From assembly GCA_012514775.1 (NCBI GenBank), contig JAAYZQ010000040.1:1-25256 (forward strand): a stretch of DNA of 25,256 bases, in the 5' to 3' direction. Made by a program: the position numbers and the translations under genes. The notes under the pieces were generated by a model. That model made no database searches, had not been told where the DNA came from, and worked only from the letters and a program-made list of their open reading frames with translations. This stretch comes from Anaerolineaceae bacterium. GTDB lineage: Bacteria; Chloroflexota; Anaerolineae; JAAYZQ01. Shown here one piece after another: positions 24,455 through 25,256 of this stretch (its first letter is position 1; every line of letters starts with the position of its first letter).

Positions 24455-25256
24455 CTAGCCGCGCTCTTCGCGCACGTAGGGCAGGCCCAGGGCGGCGGGT
24501 GCGCCGACACGCTTGCGAAAGGCCTCCCACCAGGTGATGGCCACGAGGACGACGATGGTGAAAATGTAGGGCATCATCCCCAGGAAGGCGGCCGGGATGG
24601 TCGTGCCTGCGGCCTGGAGCCGGAACTGGATGGCGTTCACGCCGCCAAAGAGCACTGCGCCGATGACGGCCCGCCAGGGGTCCCACGTGGCAAAGATCAC
24701 CAACGCAATAGCGATCCAGCCACGCCCGCCCGTGAGGTTCTCCGTCCAGCCGGGCGTGTAGGCCAGTGACAGGTGAGCGCCCCCCAAGCCCATGAGCATG
24801 CCGCCGACGATGGTATACAGGTAGCGCGTGCGGGCCACGTTGACCCCCATGGCGTCGGCCGTGGCCGGGCTCTCGCCCACGGCGCGCAGGTGCAGGCCGG
24901 GGCGTGTCTTGTAGATATAGTAGGCCGCGAGGGGCACGAGGATGTACATGAGATAGACCAGGGGATCCTGGCGAAAGATCGAGGCGCCCAGGAAAGGAAT
25001 CTCGGACAGGAGGGGCAGGGCCACTTTGCTGAACTTGGGCCCGACTTCGCCCACCAGGGGCTTGCCGCCGGGCCCCAAGTTCTGCCCCAGGAAGCTGGAG
25101 AGACCCCCACCAAAGAGGGTCAGGGCCAGGCCGCTGACCACCTGGTCGGCCCGCAGACTGATGGTCAAAAAGGCATGGATGCTGGCCAGGAGCCCGCCGA
25201 CGGCGATGCCCGTCACGACGCCGGCCAGCAGGCTTTCGGTATGAAAGGCGGCGGCA
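24455..25256 (-). CDS. ABC transporter permease, nucleoside/simple-sugar type, C-terminal part (runs off window)
   Basis: The frame is open from the window edge to a TAG at 24455-24457 (267 codons), so the N-terminus lies outside. The product is a BPD_transp_2 permease. It has repeated membrane helices, the segment LRADQVVSGLALTLFGGGLSSFLG, the cytoplasmic loop LRAVGESPATADAMGVNVAR that contacts the ATPase, and GGAHLSLAYTPGWTENLTGGRGWIAIALVIFA. These match the second permease of BmpA-dependent nucleoside or simple-sugar importers (NupQ/YufQ-like). A GTG at 25216 is in frame but the homologous residues continue upstream of it, so it is not the true start. The partner ATPase, first permease and lipoprotein are expected upstream, beyond the window. 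No terminator is seen between it and the ppdK promoter. Confidence 0.9.
   Translation of the reverse strand, partial: AAAFHTESLLAGVVTGIAVGGLLASIHAFLTISLRADQVVSGLALTLFGGGLSSFLGQNLGPGGKPLVGEVGPKFSKVALPLLSEIPFLGASIFRQDPLVYLMYILVPLAAYYIYKTRPGLHLRAVGESPATADAMGVNVARTRYLYTIVGGMLMGLGGAHLSLAYTPGWTENLTGGRGWIAIALVIFATWDPWRAVIGAVLFGGVNAIQFRLQAAGTTIPAAFLGMMPYIFTIVVLVAITWWEAFRKRVGAPAALGLPYVREERG

Overview
The window is high-GC bacterial DNA, densely packed with genes. It most likely comes from a member of the Chloroflexota. The inference rests on a RibXY-type riboflavin ABC transporter under an FMN riboswitch, an arrangement known from Chloroflexus, and on a diterpene synthase pair related to one described in Herpetosiphon. 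No rRNA, tRNA, CRISPR array, transposase or integrase was seen. No database search was run, and family calls rest on motifs and remembered family sequences.

Left part (1-3654, minus strand): the 5' part of a membrane sensor gene, then mutL followed by an extended SDR epimerase/reductase gene as a two-gene unit. Two candidate mutL promoters lie at 3479-3487 and 3626-3654.

Riboflavin operon (3701-8198, plus strand): a near-consensus promoter, an FMN riboswitch (3749-3920), an intrinsic terminator (3965-3995), then ribX (permease), a GT-C type membrane glycosyltransferase, ribY (lipoprotein binding protein), the transporter ATPase and a small YtxH-like membrane protein. The glycosyltransferase sits between ribX and ribY with gaps of 4 and 1 nt, so it should be controlled by FMN too. 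After the operon lies a gene-free stretch (8199-8471) with two perfect hairpins, a palindrome and an extended -10 promoter.

Central operon (8472-20872, plus strand, about 12.4 kb): ten genes with overlaps or short gaps: a BldC/excisionase-type HTH protein, an MFS transporter, a GNAT protein, a MacB/LolD-type ABC ATPase and its double-FtsX permease, an unknown membrane protein, a GT87-like membrane glycosyltransferase, a tuberculosinol-synthase-like enzyme (Rv3378c family), a class II diterpene cyclase (Rv3377c family) and a hybrid histidine kinase. Junctions with 4-nt ATGA overlaps join the glycosyltransferase, the tuberculosinol-synthase-like gene and the cyclase. The most exciting reading is a diterpenoid pathway: GGPP is cyclised to a halimane- or clerodane-type diphosphate, the second enzyme removes or transfers the diphosphate, and a membrane glycosyltransferase and lipid-type exporter may modify and move the product. 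The glycosylation and export steps are inference from gene order.

Right part (20895-25256, minus strand): a two-CBS-domain protein with its own promoter, pyruvate phosphate dikinase with a consensus promoter and a UUCG-loop terminator, and the 3' part of a nucleoside/simple-sugar ABC permease that runs off the window.
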